A stretch of DNA of 14,785 nucleotides, taken from positions 1-14,785 of the forward strand of contig CAVHDO010000026.1 in assembly GCA_963634795.1 (NCBI GenBank), in the 5' to 3' direction. Numbering within the stretch: position 1 is the stretch's first letter; each line of letters opens with the position of its first letter. Below, one piece after another: positions 13,408-14,785 of this stretch. The DNA is from UBA1822 sp963634795 (lineage in GTDB: Bacteria > Bacillota > Negativicutes > Veillonellales > Dialisteraceae). The translations under genes were made by a program, and so were the position numbers. Below the pieces are notes generated by a model, which ran no database searches, was not told the origin of the DNA, and saw only the letters and a list, made by a program, of their open reading frames with translations.

Positions 13408-13800
13408 AGAAAAATTTTTAAAATGACAGGAAACATTTTCGTCAGGCGCGAGATAATTGTTAGCCATTAGCTGTTAGACAAAGCTTAATGAATGCTTAAT
13501 TTTTTTACAGACAAGAAAATTAAGTGGTGTCGCTCCGCGACATTTTATATACGCCGTTGGCGCCCCATCATCCGCCTCCTCCGGAGGCACCTTCCTCCAA
13601 TAAGGAAGGCTTAACCGGTGTGCGCTCCGCGCGATTTTTTATAAAATGCGGCGAAGCCGCCTCCGCTTTAGCCTTCCTTTGGAGGAAGGTGGCGCGAAGC
13701 GCCGGATGATGGGTCGCCGAAGGCGCAATATAAAAATGTCGCGAAGCGACACAAGAATCCATCACGCCCCTCAATTCTCAATTCTGTTTTTTCCCCACGC
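13408..13800. other. Non-coding spacer upstream of the pncA operon
   Basis: Between the promoter and the adhesin terminator I find no gene. The stretch holds a three-unit heptamer array (13460-13480: TTAGCCA, TTAGCTG, TTAGACA), a short GCTTAAT duplication (13483-13500), and the 226-bp near-palindrome at 13527-13752. The rest is unremarkable. Confidence 0.75.
13527..13752. repeat. 226-bp near-palindromic element (MITE/REP-like)
   Basis: The two halves are imperfect reverse complements along almost their whole length, centred near 13640 on ATTTTTTATAAAAT. The outer ends are GTGTCGCTCCGCGAC and, on the other strand, GTGTCGCTTCGCGAC. Further in, both arms share CCCATCATCCG, then CACCTTCCTCCAA, then AGGAAGGCT. 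Mini-hairpins such as CGCGAAGCG, GGCGCGAAGCGCC and GCGGCGAAGCCGC punctuate both arms. There is no ORF suggesting a transposase and no clear target-site duplication. The CACCTTCC/GGAAGG core is reminiscent of dispersed intergenic elements common in gut Firmicutes (from memory, not searched). Confidence 0.8.
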
Positions 13801-13836
13801 AAAAAGGAGGTAAACCACAAGGGTCTGCCTCCTTTT
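13801..13836 (-). terminator. Rho-independent terminator of the adhesin gene
   Basis: On the minus strand AAAAGGAGG (complement of 13828-13836) pairs with CCTCCTTTT (complement of 13802-13810), a 9-bp stem. The loop is 17 bases with extra GACCC/GGTTT pairing potential inside it. The stem ends in a run of five T. It lies about 60 bases after the adhesin stop codon. The A/T-rich outer stem makes it potentially bidirectional. Confidence 0.78.
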
Positions 13837-13897
13837 CACTGCCGTTTCCGGCGTTGGAGAAGTGTATGGAAGCCCGATACGGAAATCGACGTGCGAA

Positions 13898-14785
13898 TTA
13901 CTTCGCCGTTTTCTTTACCGTACCCGACAATTCCATCTTAGAAATCGTACCCGGTACTTCCGTCTTGGAAATCATACCCGGCACTTCCATCTTGGAGACC
14001 GTGCTCGATACCTCCGTCTTGGAGATCGTACCCGGCACTCCCGTATTAGAAACCATACCCGATACCTTCGTCTTGGAAACCGTACCTGACATTTCCGTCT
14101 TGGAGATCGTCCCCGATGCCTCCATCTTGGAGACTGTACCCGATACTTCCGATTCGAAAACCGTATCTGTTATTTCCAGCTGAGAAAGAATCTCTGCGAG
14201 TTGTTTTTTCATTTTCTCATTATTTGCTTTGAGTTTAGCATTATCCGCCTTGAGCGCCTTCACCTTTTTTGCCTGCGCGGCAAGCACCGCATCACGTTTG
14301 GCGTCGACGGCTCTCAAATCGTCAATCTGCCGACCCAGATTTTTAGACTTCCAGTATATGTCCGCCTTCTTACCGCGACTTCCGAATTTGAGCGAAATCC
14401 CCGCATTCATCAAGGGATCATCATAGCCGATGGTTCCTCCGAGAGAGAATGTAGTTTCCGCATTAGGCTTATAAAAGATACCAAGAGCGGCTGCATTTGC
14501 ATTTTTGTAATGCCCGTAGCCGACAGCAAAGCTCCATTTGTCTTCAGGATCGAATGTTTCCGGACGGAGGGCAGCCAAAGCGGCGGCTCTGGCTGCGATC
14601 TGCGTGGCGTTTCTGTTGACGGTCAGGATGCTGTCTGTCAAGTTATTTCCGAATTCTGCATCAATGAGTTTTTGTATGTCGCCGGTCTGGTCACTTGTCT
14701 TCAATCCACTGATAGTGAAGGCTCCTTTCCCGCCCTTGTTTGTCTCGAGGGTAACGGAGCCACCGGACGCAGTATAGGTTCCTTG
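13898..14785 (-). CDS. Trimeric autotransporter adhesin, C-terminal part (YadA-like anchor), 5' end outside window
   Basis: The frame is open from the window edge to a stop at 13898, giving the last 295 residues. The first ~30 (TYTASGGSVTLETN) are passenger-like. Residues 31-75 include the stalk/anchor entry VNRNATQIAARAAALAAL (56-73). Residues 83-135 form the four-strand YadA anchor (KWSFAVGYGHYKNANAAALG, then FSLGGTIG, then NAGISLKFG). In canonical proteins the chain ends at this last strand. Here about 160 further residues follow: a charged coiled-coil segment (about 148-204, LKADNAKLKANNEKMKKQL) and nine to ten nonapeptide repeats (205-294). Trimers should insert in an outer membrane, placing this tail on the periplasmic side. 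The gene has its own terminator and is not part of the pncA operon. Confidence 0.9.
   Translation of the reverse strand, partial: QGTYTASGGSVTLETNKGGKGAFTISGLKTSDQTGDIQKLIDAEFGNNLTDSILTVNRNATQIAARAAALAALRPETFDPEDKWSFAVGYGHYKNANAAALGIFYKPNAETTFSLGGTIGYDDPLMNAGISLKFGSRGKKADIYWKSKNLGRQIDDLRAVDAKRDAVLAAQAKKVKALKADNAKLKANNEKMKKQLAEILSQLEITDTVFESEVSGTVSKMEASGTISKTEMSGTVSKTKVSGMVSNTGVPGTISKTEVSSTVSKMEVPGMISKTEVPGTISKMELSGTVKKTAK
13904..14146 (-). repeat. 27-bp in-frame minisatellite (nine nonapeptide units) in adhesin tail
   Basis: Nine consecutive 27-bp units encode VSGTVSKME, ASGTISKTE, MSGTVSKTK, VSGMVSNTG, VPGTISKTE, VSSTVSKME, VPGMISKTE, VPGTISKME and LSGTVKKTA. A more degenerate unit (ITDTVFESE) precedes them at 14147-14173. 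Consensus is [VA][SP]GT[VI]SK[TM]E. DNA units differ from one another mainly at a handful of positions, so expansion is not very recent but the period is strict. Confidence 0.92.

Noticed and set aside
13527..13752. Insertion sequence
   Set aside because: The inverted repeats fill the whole element, leaving no room for a transposase, and no clear target duplication flanks it. It is called a MITE/REP-like repeat instead.
13801..13836. AAAGGAGGT as a plus-strand ribosome binding site
   Set aside because: No start codon and credible reading frame follow at the right distance. The sequence is one arm of the adhesin terminator hairpin.
13904..14146. Possible CRISPR array
   Set aside because: The 27-bp units are directly adjacent with no unique spacers, are degenerate and stay in frame in a protein-coding gene. 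No cas gene is present.
13854..14183. Plus-strand open frame of 109 codons antisense to the adhesin tail
   Set aside because: It is the antisense reading of the 27-bp minisatellite. A repeat whose unit is a multiple of three stays open on both strands, and the minus frame is contiguous with a real YadA anchor.

Overview
The window is a compact bacterial chromosomal segment with all recognised genes on the minus strand. It is moderately GC-rich by eye. Gene content is Firmicute-like: ScpA/ScpB with RluB, a cmk-plsC pair, and an ANTAR response regulator with its HisKA_2 kinase. At the right edge, however, there is a trimeric autotransporter (YadA-type) outer-membrane anchor. That combination fits a Negativicutes bacterium (a diderm Firmicute of the Selenomonas/Veillonella/Acidaminococcus kind). 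The genus cannot be fixed from the sequence alone.

Layout, in transcription order (right to left). (1) 13898-14785: 3' part of a trimeric autotransporter adhesin. It carries a long coiled-coil tail and a nonapeptide-repeat tail after the membrane anchor, and a hairpin terminator follows at 13801-13836. (2) 13385-13800: non-coding, dominated by a 226-bp near-palindrome. (3) A sigma70-type promoter at 13379-13407 precedes a long tightly packed gene run: nicotinamidase-like hydrolase, thiL, gpmA, patatin-like phospholipase, tsaE, tsaB, rimI, a 156-bp repeat-filled spacer, tsaD, sensor kinase, ANTAR regulator. The run ends at a strong terminator (5205-5236). (4) An extended -10 promoter (5172-5180) precedes scpA-scpB-rluB-flavoprotein-cmk-plsC, whose genes mostly overlap or abut. 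(5) 1-572: repeat-rich non-coding DNA.

Functionally, tsaE/tsaB/tsaD supply most of the t6A tRNA-modification machinery (TsaC is not in the window), and rimI sits in its usual place beside tsaB. ThiL and the nicotinamidase-like protein concern cofactor metabolism, and GpmA is glycolytic. The kinase/ANTAR pair is expected to control gene expression by transcription antitermination. The second operon combines chromosome segregation (ScpA/B), ribosome modification (RluB), CTP/dCTP precursor supply (Cmk) and phospholipid synthesis (PlsC).

No clearly new multi-gene system was found. The least ordinary features are the adhesin's extension beyond its beta-barrel, built on a 27-bp minisatellite, and several families of intergenic repeats. 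The repeats comprise related 7-bp tandem arrays at about ten places, compound mini-hairpin units, a 58-bp direct repeat and the 226-bp palindrome. They fill every intergenic gap longer than about 100 bp.
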